Shown here: piece by piece, positions 37,998 through 49,671 of the stretch
Position numbering within the stretch: the stretch's first letter is position 1
Layout: each line of letters opens with the position of its first letter
Source: Mesocentrotus franciscanus
Lineage: Eukaryota > Echinodermata > Echinoidea > Camarodonta > Strongylocentrotidae
NCBI GenBank assembly: GCA_037976565.1
Contig: CP137681.1
Coordinates: forward strand, 29,174,627 to 29,238,626
Reading direction: 5' to 3'
DNA length: 64,000 nucleotides
Program-made: the position numbers and the translations under genes
Notes under the pieces: generated by a model
Seen by the model: the letters and a program-made list of their open reading frames with translations, nothing else
What the model was told of the DNA's origin: nothing
The model's database searches: none

Positions 37998-38162
37998 CTG
38001 TAAGGATGATGCCTTTGCTTTCAATGTAGAGCAGAACTCCTCAGTGAGAGACATTCCAAGTGTCAGGTCAGTCAGGTTTGGCATAGAACACAGTGCTTCT
38101 GCTAGGTGATGTGATAAGGCTGGTGTGTGATGCTGGACAGCATCAAGCTTGAGAGTCTGGAC
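37998..38162 (-). CDS. LRR cassette exon 2
   Basis: Phase 0/0, 55 residues. First-half type LDAVQHH with leading VQ; centre MPN; second half GMSLTEEF. Confidence 0.87.
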
Positions 38163-38924
38163 CTGCATTCATTGTGAATATAGATAAGCAACTCATCTAT
38201 ACATGCATACATTTTATTTACTTATTTCCCATTGTAATCTTACGTATCACACAAATTCCATTAATCGCATAGTTGAATTAAGAATGACATTTCCAACGAA
38301 AATTATTGAATAGATTGTATTTTCAAATTCAATTCTAGTCTATTAATAAAAAAAAACACACTTAACTGTCTGTAGAAAGAATGATTTTAGTATTACATGT
38401 AGCTCTTTCAAAAAAAATTCTATATATGTATTTTTTATAGGGCTTCCAGCCTGTTTGCATTTATAAGCCCTAATCCTGAAAACTCTAAAATTAATAATAC
38501 CCGTAATTGTGCATTTGCTATCAATGTATTAAAGGTATTCGTAACTCTGGATTTCTTGTGCACAAGACCCTTAAGTCAGGAGGTTTATTTTTATGGTACA
38601 GTTTGGTAAATTCGAGCCTTTATTAAAGTTGCCTCCAAAAAAAAAATGACACATTTTTCATATCAATCAAACTTTTAAAAAATGTTGGATATTAATTATT
38701 GATCAAAACAATGTAAACCTTATGCACACTTAAACTTTAAATGAATCAGTACATGTGTAGTTTGCTTTTATTCAATGTTTCATGACTGTTCCAATATACC
38801 AAGTGAATTGCCTTTAAAAAAGGGTGTTTGGAAAAAAATTTATACTTGCGCACCATTTAGACATTACTGCACTTTCTGTCAATCAATGACCCTCTCAATG
38901 ACATATACATTAGTACACACATAC

Positions 38925-39089
38925 CTGTAAGGATGATGCCTTTGCTTTCAATGTAGAGCAGAACTCCTCATCGAGATCCATTCGAAGTGTCAGGTCAGTC
39001 AGGTTTGGCATAGAACACAGTGCTTCTGCTAGGTGAGGTGATGAGGCGAGTGTGTGAAACTGGACATCATCAAGCTTGAGAGTCTGGAC
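38925..39089 (-). CDS. LRR cassette exon 1 (array, first transcribed)
   Basis: 55 residues forming two LRRs, phase 0/0, acceptor AATGCAG and donor CAG/GTATGTG. It is the most diverged full cassette: first strand VQTLKLDDVQFHTLASSPH, second strand LTDLTLRMDLDEEF. Its intron also differs most from the rest, consistent with lying at the array edge and escaping homogenisation. Confidence 0.85.
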
Positions 39090-39677
39090 CTGCATTCATT
39101 GTGAATATAGTTAAGCAACTCATCTATACATGCATACATTTTATTTATTTCTCATTGTATTCTTACGTATCACACAAATTCCATTAATCGCATAGTTGAA
39201 TCAATAATGATATTTCAATGAAAATTATTGAATAGATTGTATTTTCAAATTCAATTCTAGTCTATACATGCATACATTTTATTTACTTATTTCTCATTGT
39301 ATTCTTACGTATCACACAAATTCCATTAGTCACATAGATAAAATCATTAAAATATTCTAAACAAAAATGATTGAATAGATTTTATTTGCAAATCAAAGGT
39401 GTTAAAGGTATTCATTACTCTTGTTTAAATGTGCACAAGTCCTATAAGTCAGGAGGGTTGTTGCTATGGTAGAGTTTGGAAAATTGAAGCCTTTATTAAA
39501 AATGTGCTTATTAAAAACTATATGACATATTTTTCAGATTAATCAAACTTGAAAAAAATGTTGGATATAACTATCGGTCAAAACAATGTAAATCTTATAC
39601 ACACTTGAATTTCCACTGAATCAGCACATGTGTAGATTTCCTTTATTCCATGTTTCAAGACTATTTCGATATATTAA

Positions 39678-40808
39678 AGCAGAAAGGGATTCAAATATAA
39701 GTATATATTAATGGAAAGCTTATGACCTCAGTAATTTTTTTTTTTTAATATTTCAGATTTTTATGATAATTAATCAAGTCGTAACAACCAAAAAACCATG
39801 AATTGTTCATCATTCATTTTCTCGCCCAAATGACACCAATAAATCGCCCAAAATAATGTGACGTAGGCGATTGGGAGATTGTCCCCAAAACAAACAAAAG
39901 CTTGTATCGCACTACATGGACCTTTTGCAGTATAAGTTTGTTGCATGTTTTGATTGTGTTGCGTGTCTGTTCTTTGAATTACAATGTAAGTAAAGATAAA
40001 CTAAAAAGAAAAAAAGTGTAATGTTCCTTATTACATAAAACTGACGAAAGAAATTATACAGATGAAAGAATTCAATGAAAATTAACACAATATGTCTAAG
40101 TAATAACTAATATTGCCGGTGATCATTCGTACTCAAAAATCACACTGACCAATAAAATCACATCAAATCAACATTGCGTAATTCTCAATGTTTCATTATT
40201 TCGTAAATTGGTCAGTGAAGGAAATTCACAACAGTCTTCGTTGTAAATATTACCTATTTCAGATTTTATAAAGATGGAAATTACTCCTAACACTCGTTTT
40301 GGCGCTAGTTCAGAATCATATCCAGACTTCGACCCGTAACTCTGGCGTGGAGATACCTAGACCGAAAATTTTTGCAGCGCATGCGCAGTAACAATTTCAA
40401 CACGGAGCGGGGTTCAATTTCGACGAAGAAAACCGGGAAAAAAAACCTCTTAAACGCATCATACAGTCAATCTGGTAAGTGGAACCGATGTATATTGTAA
40501 GTTTGGCCGGAATTTGATGTTGAGATCCGAAAGACCAGTTTGCAATGCAGTCTAGCGTGTGTGATACGTACGGTGTTGCGTGAATGCGGAAGTAATCACC
40601 CAATCTGACCCCAATCGCCTACGTCATCATCGAAACCGCCCAATTTGTATGATTTCGGTTTTGTTTATGAGGGGGATGCCAAGATTCAAAGTTAAATGTC
40701 TGATTGTGTTCACATATGTGTTTTTAGGGAAAAGATATGACACTTTTCACTTTCTTTAGGTCATAAGCTTTCCATTAATATATACTTATATTTGAATCCC
40801 TTTCTGCT
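39678..40808. mobile_element. TTAA-flanked inverted-repeat element
   Basis: The ends are perfect 51-bp inverted repeats starting AGCAGAAAGGGATTC, flanked on both sides by TTAA (39674-39677 and 40809-40812). TTAA duplication is typical of piggyBac- and Kolobok-type transposons. No transposase frame is visible in 1,131 bp, so it is non-autonomous. It sits in a decayed copy of the LRR-array intron; the flanks (CGATAT and GTGATTGGCC) line up with the unit's AATATACCAAGTGAATTGCC. Confidence 0.85.
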
Positions 40809-40862
40809 TTAAGTGATTGGCCTTTAAAAAAGGGTGTTTGGAAACAAATCTTTATACTTGTG

Positions 40863-41400
40863 CACCAAAATCATCTAAATCTTCCTCAATTGTTCAAATA
40901 ATGGCCATGATTTAAAAGTCGTTATCTTTCTTACCTGTTTCGTGTCAATTTTCTTATCTTTTTTGGAGTATTTTTCCTAAAAACAAAGACATTAGTATAC
41001 ACTTTCTCACAGGTTTCACGACAAACCGCTGCACAATACAAGTGCATACCAACGGTGGGTTTCGGGCGGCGCACACGCCTGCGTGAAGTTAGCGACCGAA
41101 ATGATCATCATCAACTGATAATGTGAAGTACTTGCATGAATTTAATGAGAATCTGAGATTACAGTTGCTTACTTCACGCAAGCACACGCGCCCGCACGGC
41201 ACCGTCGGTATGCAATTGTATTGTGCAGCGATTTGCCGTGAAACCTGTGAGAAAGTGTATACTACGGCTAATGTCTTCGATTTTAGGAAAAATCCTCCAA
41301 AAAATATAAGAAAATTGACACAAAACTGAAGAAAGATAATGACTTTTAAATCATGACCACTATTTGATAAATTGTGGAAGATTTAGATGATTTTTGGTAT
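40863..41400. repeat. Foldback element / long hairpin, ~240-bp arms
   Basis: The left arm starts CACCAAAATCATCTAAATC and the right arm ends GATTTAGATGATTTTTGGT. The arms also share ACACTTTCTCACAGGTTTCA and its inverse, and the TTGTATTGTGCAGCG region. The loop is about 60 bp near 41100-41160. It interrupts the decayed array intron exactly where an LRR exon would be expected. Confidence 0.8.
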
Positions 41401-42029
41401 GTTATAGTAGGGTATCTCCACTCTATAGTCACGGGTCCAAAGTATGGTCACAGTTCTGAACAAGCACCTTTTTTTTCCCCAAGTTAAGCGAAGGTGATCG
41501 CAGCTGTTATGTTACTGCACGACTGCTAGCCACAGCTGCCCGGCCGCTGCCGGTCCGCGCCCCGGGGATCGACCTGATGGAGCCTAATGCAATTGCTGAA
41601 TGCTCCGATCAGCAGACTTAAAATTGACATGACTGTGACGAAAACAATAAATTGAGAGGATAGAGATATAAATAGCTAAATTTTCATTATCTCTTCATTG
41701 TATCCATATCTTTAATATATTCTCAGACTTCTTCACGTACTTCACCGAGAAAGAAAAATTAAAGAAACAAATATCCGTGTCTGCATAGGAATAGGACTTG
41801 GATCTAGGAGTAGGAGCCAGACGCAGGGGGCTGGGGGCTACAGCCCTCCCCTCCCCCAAGCTTTTCAAAGCAGTGATTTTTCGGGCAATAACTGAAATTC
41901 CTAATTTTCGGGCAAATTTTGGTCTAGACCTAGAGGAAACCTGTAGCTATCCATTGGTACCAAATTATGATAAGCATTGCACCCCTTACAAAAATTTCTT
42001 GAAGGGGGTGTGGCACCCCCTCCAGACAC
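41400..42029. other. No gene seen
   Basis: The first about 60 bp are an inverted copy of a segment also seen at about 40300 and 63905. A GC-rich stretch around 41530-41580 has no coding support. The open frame that starts at 41798 is mostly SINE. Confidence 0.4.
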
Positions 42030-42285
42030 TATTAATAATAATAATAATATTGGATCTTTATATAGCGCACATGTCCACCATGCATGGTGCTCAAGGCGCT
42101 CCAACTATTACCCCGGATCTGCTAGGCAGCCGATTTCGGCGCTCACAGCATTCAAGGAATTCCTTCCTACCAGTACCCATTTAACACCTGGGTGGAGAGT
42201 GGCAAATGTTGATTAATGTCTTGCCAAAGGACATTAGTGACGTAGCCGGACTGGAACCGCGGATCCTGTGATCCGGGTTAATATA
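42030..42285 (-). repeat. tRNA-derived SINE (family A), head truncated
   Basis: It shares the body and (TTA)n-type tail of the SINE at 55866-56234 (ACACCTGGGTGGAGAGTGG and CTTGCCAAAGGACATTAGTG), but only the tip of the tRNA-like head (GGAACCGCGGA) remains. Confidence 0.75.
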
Positions 42286-42568
42286 TAGCCTTTAACCCCT
42301 TGTTTTTATTTCCCTTCAAATGACAAATTCCCTGCGAAGGAACGTCCCCAATTCTAATTAATGAGCTTTGTAAGTAAGGACAGTAGCAGCTTGATGTCAA
42401 ATTGTCAATTAGGAACAGTTTATTTATGTCAAAACAAACAAAACAAAACATGTGTGATGAGTTTTACAAAAACAGAATTAGAGTATAAAAATTAACTTTG
42501 ATTTATTGCAAAACAAACAAAACACGTCACTATATATGAGTTGTATTTTAAAAATTGTTTCAATAGAG

Positions 42569-42786
42569 CAGGGGCGGATCCAGGATTTACCGAAAGGAGG
42601 GGGGGGGGGCGCACTAATCCTTAAATTTTCTGACAAGCTAAAAAAAAAGGTTCATCAGCATTTTTCTTTTGCCGTTTTGCCCAGGGGGGCACTAAAGCCA
42701 GCCCTAACAAAGCTTAACACATGCTTATATGAGCACTTTTCGTCCAAGGGGGCCAAAGGCTGGTTGTGCCCCTGGATCCGCCAATG
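42569..42786. mobile_element. hAT-like MITE
   Basis: The ends are CAGGGGCGGATCCAGG and the inverted CCTGGATCCGCCAATG. The CAGNGGCGG start is common in hAT elements. Flanking octamers (42561-42568 and 42787-42794) match at five of eight positions, so the target duplication is only partly preserved. A similar single end is at about 51471. Confidence 0.6.
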
Positions 42787-43611
42787 CTATAGGAAGAAGA
42801 ATGATAATAATACTAATAACAAGACAAATGCTGCATGTCCTATAGGCCTCTGCCCTAAATTCAGTATGGGAAATGGGTATAATAATTTGTAACATATCAC
42901 GATGAAAAAAAAAGCATATCTCTAGTGGTTCTCGAGATATCGCAGTGGCAAGGCTAAAACCTGTAATTTCAGAAACTGACCTCTGTGACCTTTGACCTTT
43001 TACCTAATAACCCCAAATCAAATAAGATTGCTTTCCTATGGTAATACATATTATCACCATGTCTGAGCCTCATAGCTCTAGTGGTTATAGAGATTTTGCA
43101 ATAACAAGGCTAATAGCTGGAATAAAATACTTCAAAAATATTACACTGTCCCTGAAGAAAATTTTCAATCATATATTCACCCTAAATACAATTATTACAA
43201 ATAAGTTTTGATGCAACCCTGTATGAAACAAATCTATTCCGTCATCATTAAAGGGCAATCGAACCCTTGTAATAAGTTGAATTTTATGGAAGCAGAAAAA
43301 TAACAGAAACAGAATGGCATAAGTTTGAAATGAATTGGACTAATAGTAAGGAAGTTATGAATGTTTGAAATATGAGATCACTGATGATAAATCAAGTCTT
43401 TATTAGAGATCATGCACACACAAAAACCAGGCCCGTCAACCCAGTGGGTTGGGCGGCAGGTTATAGTCAACAATAATAGCAAAGTACATTAACAATAACA
43501 ATAAAAATTACAATGTAACAAGTCAACGCAAAGCGTAGCATCCCCTCGCAGGGTACAAATGGCCTACGTGTATATACGTCAGAACAAGTTACCTCCATTA
43601 GATTATACTAT
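42787..43611. other. No gene; decayed repeat words
   Basis: AT-rich sequence containing one GTGACCTTTGACCTTTTACC stretch near 42985 and a segment (about 43310-43385) repeated at 56340-56415. No supported exon. Confidence 0.45.
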
Positions 43612-43644
<33 letters not shown>

Positions 43645-43850
43645 CTTTTATAGTCCACTCCAAATTTTATTAAACCGAAAATGGAAATTCTTTGTACCCA
43701 ATTGATCGTGAGCCCAGCAGCCACTGAGCAGCGCCAGATCGACATTGCTCTATCCCCTCATTGTTGAACGCCAAACAAGGTAGCAGCGACTTCCATCTTT
43801 TAACGTCTTTTGGTATGACTCGGCCGGGGTTCGAACCCACGACCTCCCGG
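43612..43850 (-). repeat. tRNA-derived SINE (family B), body and tail
   Basis: On the minus strand it starts GGGAGGTCGTGGGTTCGAAC (B box) and continues through CGGCCGAGTCATACC and the SINE body to an (ATT)n tail at about 43612-43642. Joined conceptually with the head at 47160-47119, it is one SINE interrupted by the LINE. Confidence 0.85.
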
Positions 43851-46800
43851 TTGTTTGTTTGTTTGTTTGTTTGTTTGTTTTATTTATTCACCATGTAAAA
43901 TAATTGTTTACAGATAATAAAATTCAGTGGGTTACATCGAAATATAATACATAGTAGGAACAGTGCATAAACAAAAAATGTTTGAAGCGCAACGTCCCTA
44001 AGATAACATAGTTGATAATTATTAGGTTTAGATAGAACATGGCTTAAAATAAGACATTCTGTCGTTATAAAAATAAAAACAAAATACAAAATAAATGCTT
44101 AAATCAAAATCATACCCCTTAGCATATTTGAATAACAAGCAAAAACAAGGGAATACACATTACCTCTTCTTGACAAAAATAGCACTATAAAATATGTACC
44201 TCAAAAGTTAAGAAACATATTTTGAGAGAAATAATTCCTTCAGTTTCTTTTTAAATAACAAAAGGCTATTACAAGTTCTTATTTCCGGTGGCAAAGCATT
44301 CCAAATGTCAGGACCTACATATCTAATCGATCTGTGGGCTAAGGCACTCCTTGGCGTAAACAAATGGAAATCAGAAGAATGTCTGGTTGATAGTTATGAA
44401 TGTCTCTATTTAGAGTAAAATCGTTACAAAATGATAAAGGCAGTTCTTTTTTATTAAGTCGGTACATGAACACTGCAATTTGCAAAAAATGAATATCAGT
44501 AACTTTCAAAGTTCTTAATCTGAAAAATAATGGGTCAGTGTGATCGAAGTACCCAGAGCCACAACAAATTCTTATGGCTCTCTTTGTAATCTCAAGATAC
44601 CATCAGTATTTAATCTATTAATGGCCCATACAATGTTACAGTAAGAAATACGTGAATGAATGAAAGAATTGTAAATAATGCACAAAATACGAAGTGGAAC
44701 AAAAGGCTTTAACTTGTACATAACACCAATATAGCGAGACAGAACTCGAGAAAGATCACGCACGTGTTCATGCCAAGACAAGCACTCATCAATATAAATG
44801 CCTAGGAATTTGGTATTTTTCTTTGTTGAATGGAGATGCTATCTATCTTTAATGGAACATTAGTTTGTTCAGTATGAGCACGAGTTTTAAAGTGGATGAA
44901 GTTAGTTTTACCCAAATTCAACGATAATTTATTGCATTTAAACCAGTTAGATAATTTTGGCAATTCAGTATTTAGTGTTTGAACAAGATTATCTAGGTTT
45001 GAGTGAGAGCAAAAAATATTAGCGTCATCAGCAAATAATATATATTGTAGTAAGGAAGAGACATTAGAGATATCATTAACATAGATCAAAAAAAGAAGCG
45101 GGCCTAAAATAGAGCCCTGGGGCACACCATACGTAATTGATGACATGGTCGATTTGGCATTATTAAATATTGTATATTGACTTCTACAAGAAAGGTAACT
45201 ACGAAACCAAATTAAAGGTACACCTCGTATCCCGTAATGGTAAAGCTTGTGTAGAAGTATGTCATGATCGAGGGTATCAAATGCCTTACTTAAATCCATG
45301 AAAACTCCTATAACATGCTCGTGTTTGGCTAAGGCAGATGATACCCTATCATATAATTTTATAATAGCAAATTCCGTTGAATGAAATTTCCTGAATCCAT
45401 ACTGATCATTATTAAGTAAACTGTTGTCAGTCAAAAATGTATATAGTCTATCATAAACGAGTCGTTCTAATATTTTGGAAAAACATGAAAGTATTGAGAT
45501 AGGCCGATAATTACTGAATGAACTAGCATCGTCCTTCTTATAGATGGGTATATTTTCGAAATTTTCATCATTGAGGGAAAACTACCAGAGAACAATGACA
45601 GGTTGATTATGTAAACGAGGGGCTTAATTATACTTCCAATAATATTTTTTAGCAAATGTGTATTCATCTCATCATGTCCAGTTGAATGACTGGATTTGAG
45701 TGATGCAACAATCCTCATTACCTCAACTGGATTTGTAGGGTTAAAAAAATACTATTTACAGAGGAATCAAAAAGAGAATCACGAAAACTATTGCTACACC
45801 CTTTGATTTTCGAGGCCTGTTCAGCACCTATGTTTGAAAAATAATTATTAAAACAATTTGCAATGTCATGTGGGTCCTTTACAGTAATATCATTTTGCCT
45901 AAACACGGTTGAATGAGAAACATTCCCTTTTCAGAATATCATTAATTATCTTCCACTTGGAGGAAGAATCATTTGCCTGTTCAAACTGTTTGGTATAATA
46001 CATTCTTTTGATATACGTATAATATGTGTTAGCTTATTTCTATATTTCCTATATTCCTGCTTCTTTCTATCTGAAGGGTTACAAAGACTTTTTTTATATA
46101 GCTTATTTCTTTGTTTAATAGATTTCAGAATTCCTCTGGTAATCCAAGGATGTTTGGGTAAATTTCTGCGAGTTTTAATTTGAACTTTTGGTATATTTAT
46201 ATTCAAATAGTTTGTTAATATTTCTAAAAACCTCTGATATGCAATATCAATTTCATTGCAACTTAAGACATCATTCCACGTCTCCGACATCAAATCAGTT
46301 TTAAACTTGCCAATATTATCCTCTGTAAATTTACGAACTTCATCCGTTTTCATTTTAGTTTTAGTTTTAATACAATTGGAAAAAAGCAAAAAAATGGGTA
46401 GGTGATCTGAAACTTCTGAATAAATGAGCCCTGCTTCAAGTTCAATGTTATTATCAGAAACATTGGTAAATATATTATCAATTAGAGTGCTAGTATTCAT
46501 ATCTATTCTTGTTGGTTTTGTAATTGTAGAAAACATAGCATGAACATTTAACAGTGTATTAAAATCAGCAGTAATATCGTTGTTACAGAGCAAGTCAATG
46601 TTGAAGTCCCCCATGAAATATATATTTTTATTTTCTAAATTTAATTTGTGAAGGAGGTTATCAAAATCATCCAAAAAGACTTTCTTGTCATTATTTGGAG
46701 GTCTATATATGATACAGATTATATTATTTTTTCCAGGAAGATTGGAAACAGTTTCAATAGAGAGCAACTCCGCACTCCTATGATGGAAAGAGAGGTCAGA

Positions 46801-47118
46801 GCGAAGTTTAAAAGACAAAGCATTGTTGATATAGAAAGCAACCTCCTCCTCTACCCTCCAATCTATCAGAGCGTATCAGTGAATAATTTGGAATGTCGTA
46901 CAAAGGAGGTGAATTACTATGTAACCAGGTTTCACTGATACCTACAACAGAAAAGAAACAATCAAGAGAATCCAAGAGCAGCTGTACTTTGTCAAAATTC
47001 TTAGCAAGACTGCGAGCATTCATATGCAAATAAATGTGCGATTGACCTTTGTTCGGAAATCTTGTCTTGAACTCAGCAGGTAGGTAATATTCACATCTAA
47101 CATTTGGACATGTAATGT
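43851..47118 (-). mobile_element. APE-type LINE (CR1/jockey-like), 5'-truncated, decayed
   Basis: A single ORF2 is spread over several frames. The endonuclease has SETWL, YRPPN, GDFNIDLL and SDHLPIF. The RT has STGHDEMNTHLLK, MDLSKAFDTLDHD, YGVPQGSILGPLLFLIYVND and the catalytic FADD. The 3' end near 44390-44270 holds the conserved VGPDIWNALP-type C-terminus, and the element ends in an (AAACA)n tail (minus strand) at 43851-43880. At least five frame breaks make it inactive. Its 5' end lies just before the endonuclease. Both ends abut halves of one SINE. Confidence 0.9.
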
Positions 47119-47160
47119 AATTGTGAGGCGGACGCTCTACTGACTGAGCCAACACACCGG
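47119..47160 (-). repeat. tRNA-derived SINE (family B), head fragment
   Basis: On the minus strand it begins near GGTGTGTTGGCTCAGTCAG and continues with TAGAGCGTCCGCCTCACAA, the A-box half of a tRNA-like promoter. It stops abruptly at the LINE junction. The matching B-box half is 3.3 kb away at 43850. Confidence 0.8.
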
Positions 47161-47229
47161 TACAATATATATTATATTACTAGGCAAGGAAGTTAACCAC
47201 ATTTTCACATATATAATTAGGTGTTTTTG

Positions 47230-47895
47230 CATATTTAATGAGCTATGACCTTTCACCTTTGACCTACATACTCGGAAATCGAACTAAGGCTGTATTTTAT
47301 TACCTTCATATTAAATTTCATTAAAATTCATCAAACATTACTAAAGTTATCGAATGGAAACCAGATTCGCATATCTAATGAGCTATAACCTTTGACCTAC
47401 ATACTCCGAAATCGAACTTAGGCTGTGTTTTGAAACCATGTACCTTCATATCAAATTTGATTAAAATCCGTCAAACATTAAAGTTATCGAACGGAAACCA
47501 GTTTTGCATATTTAATGAGCTATGACCTTTGACCTACATACTCCGAAATCGAACTTAGGCTGTGTTTTGATACCATGAACCTTCATATCAAATTTCATTA
47601 AAATCTGTTAAACATTACTAAAGTTATCGATCAGAAACCAGATGTGTATTTTTTCGCATATTTAAAGAGCTATGACCTTTGACCTTTGACCTACATACTC
47701 CGAAATCGAACTTAGCCTGTATTTTGATACCATGTACCTTCATATCAAACTTCATTAAAATCCGTCAAACATTACTGAAGTTATCGATCGGAAACCAAAT
47801 TTGTTACCAACGGACGCACGGACGGACGCACGGAAGGACAGAAGGACGGACAGCAGGGTTTCTACATCCCCTCCGACTTCGTCGGCGAGGGGATA
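47230..47895 (+). repeat. GACCTTTGACC tandem block, ~145-bp units
   Basis: There are four to five diverged copies of a unit reading GAGCTATGACCTTTGACC, TACTCCGAAATCGAACTTAGG, a CATATCAAATTTCATTAAAA stretch and AAGTTATCGATCGGAAACC. It ends in repeated GGACGCACGGACGG and a GC stem-loop (CCCCTCCGACTTCGTCGGCGAGGGG). Confidence 0.85.
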
Positions 47896-48379
47896 ATAAT
47901 ATATGTGATAACAAGGAGCACCGGGATAGAGAGAAAGGGAAAGGGAAGAGGTGAAAAGGAGAAAAGGAGAGAAAATACAGAAGTGGTATAGTACAGAACA
48001 GGATACAAGAAGAAGATTGTAACATTATGGTGAAGAAGGAAAGATCCCCATTCATGATACATTAATCAATAATGATATAATTGAATCGAAATAAATGACG
48101 TACTACGGTAAATATTGTCAGTTTGGTACAGAATGGTTACAAGTTCATTGATAAACAGGAAATGATGAAAAATTAATGTATAGAGATTGATACATTACAA
48201 TGTAAGGTATTGATCAAATTGCCATGCTGGCTCCCTACACGTTTTCCTTGAAATATTACATAAGAACTAAACAGAACGGCCTTCAATATTTCGTCCCTGG
48301 ATTCAGGGTACCTAGCTGAGTTACTGATTTTGAGTATTTCCTTTAGACGGTATTTCAATACACACTAGTTTGCTCTTCC

Positions 48380-49671
48380 ACCCTGTTGCTGTTATGTCAC
48401 ATGTGAGGCTTGCGTAACTGTCTTGTTTTCGTTGATGTGCCTTGTCAGTTGTCAATGTTTGTTTCGAAGGGACTGTGAGTTCGATGATGATAATGTCCTT
48501 ATTTTTACTGTCAATGTGGCAGATGTCTGGTTTGTGTTGGGTACGTATTATGTTTGGTGGTATGGTGCCCCCATTGATGCTTTCTCCTTCTATGTCTGCA
48601 TATACTTTGATGGTATTGTTTGAAGTGTTTTAAATGTGTTTGAGCATGATGCGTAGTATGTTGTTGTGGCGCCAGGTATATCAGTCGAGCATTCTTTCAC
48701 AATTATTAAGAACATGATGCAGAGTGCCAGTACAATTACAAAGGTTGCATTTATCAGAGATTCTTTTCCCCCACCGGTACAGGTTTTTGTTAGTAGGAAG
48801 ACTATCTATTGCTGCATTAACAGTGAACTGCATAAGGTGTCTGCATTACACTCTGAGGTAAGTTATAAATAATCGACTTCCAGGTTACATCAGTATTTTC
48901 CATATGAACAACTTTCATGAATTCCCCCTGTACAAGTGATGGTTCGATCAACCTTTTCCAATTTTCTCTACATACATCTTGAGCTGATTTTTTTTATCAC
49001 AGTTTTTGTCTGGTTCCAGCTTACAGAGTCTGGTATTTTTTAGTGAATTTCATGTGATTCCAAAGTGGACGTTTGTCGTGACCATCCCCTTTCCCTATCT
49101 AGTCTTCGGTCAAGGGCGTGATTTACGACATCGTCGCCTTTGACCCTAGATCTACTGTAAGCCAGACAATGACAGGTTCGGTAAAGGTCCGAAATGGAAG
49201 GTATGTTCAAGCCATCAGGATCATGGACCACAGCAAGTTTGGCACCACGTAACGGTATTCCTAACCATATCTTAATATATCTATCTAATATCATATCAAG
49301 AGAATTCAAATGCGTTGCATGGACATCATGAACGGTAAGCATGTAACAGAGAGACGGGAGTGCATATCTAGTGAGTATACATACTTTATATTCGTTTTGA
49401 ATGTTACACTTATTAATATTTTCGAGAGTGGATTCATTTTTTCTTTCAGATATTCAAAGATTTCAGAAGTTTTCATCGAGAATGTGATGAGTGATCCTAA
49501 AAATTTAACTGGATGTCCTTGGACTGAGGATATTACATCGCTTCCGATAGTAAAGTCTACAATATTTGGCCTACCACTCGTCAAAGACAAAGATGAACAC
49601 TTTTTCGGTTTCAATGTCAAGCCCATACTTCTCAATCTATCGCTGATGCCATTCATGAGTTTTTGGTGTTG
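48380..49671 (-). mobile_element. R2/NeSL-like retrotransposon, 3' half (thumb, RLE)
   Basis: This continues the element split at 54264. Directly after the break it encodes the RT thumb (MNGISDRLRSMGLTLKPKKC). Further on is a CCHC finger at 48749-48699 (C-X2-C, then HH-X4-C) and a PDICHID...IIIIELTVP segment at about 48560-48455. The last fits the PD-(D/E)XK restriction-like endonuclease of R2-type LINEs, which nicks a specific target for target-primed reverse transcription. An in-frame TGA at 48681-48683 and other breaks show it is dead. Its genomic target site cannot be read from this copy. Confidence 0.85.

Larger units (their letters stand above)
20700..39340 (-). repeat. Tandem array of LRR-exon cassettes, ~928-bp period
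   Basis: There are 19 full cassettes and one truncated one, each an exon of 165 bp followed by an intron of about 763 bp. Start-to-start spacing is 923-933 bp, except for one 1,011-bp step (an 82-bp local duplication) and one 1,371-bp step (an insertion). Introns are almost identical, differing mainly in A/T runs and in two alternative versions of one segment (CCTTAAGTTAGGGGCTT or GCTTAAGTCAGGGGGTTT). The left end stops at a fused, broken unit and the right end decays into diverged intron sequence past 39100. Confidence 0.95.

Noticed and set aside
21671..39095. A series of separate 61-residue genes beginning MQV
   Set aside because: The ATG and the final VCVY codons lie in intron sequence on the far side of a good acceptor (TGCAG) and donor (GTATGTG). 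They are exons, not small genes.
20700..39340. CRISPR-like array
   Set aside because: Units are about 928 bp of exon plus intron in a eukaryotic gene; there are no short repeats with unique spacers.
41798..42216. 128-codon plus-strand frame
   Set aside because: Most of it is SINE sequence also found at 55.9-56.2 kb, read on the non-transcribed strand.
47679..48062. Open frames with repeated GRTHGRT or Arg-rich peptides
   Set aside because: They are translations of the GGACGCACGGACGG cap of a tandem repeat block.
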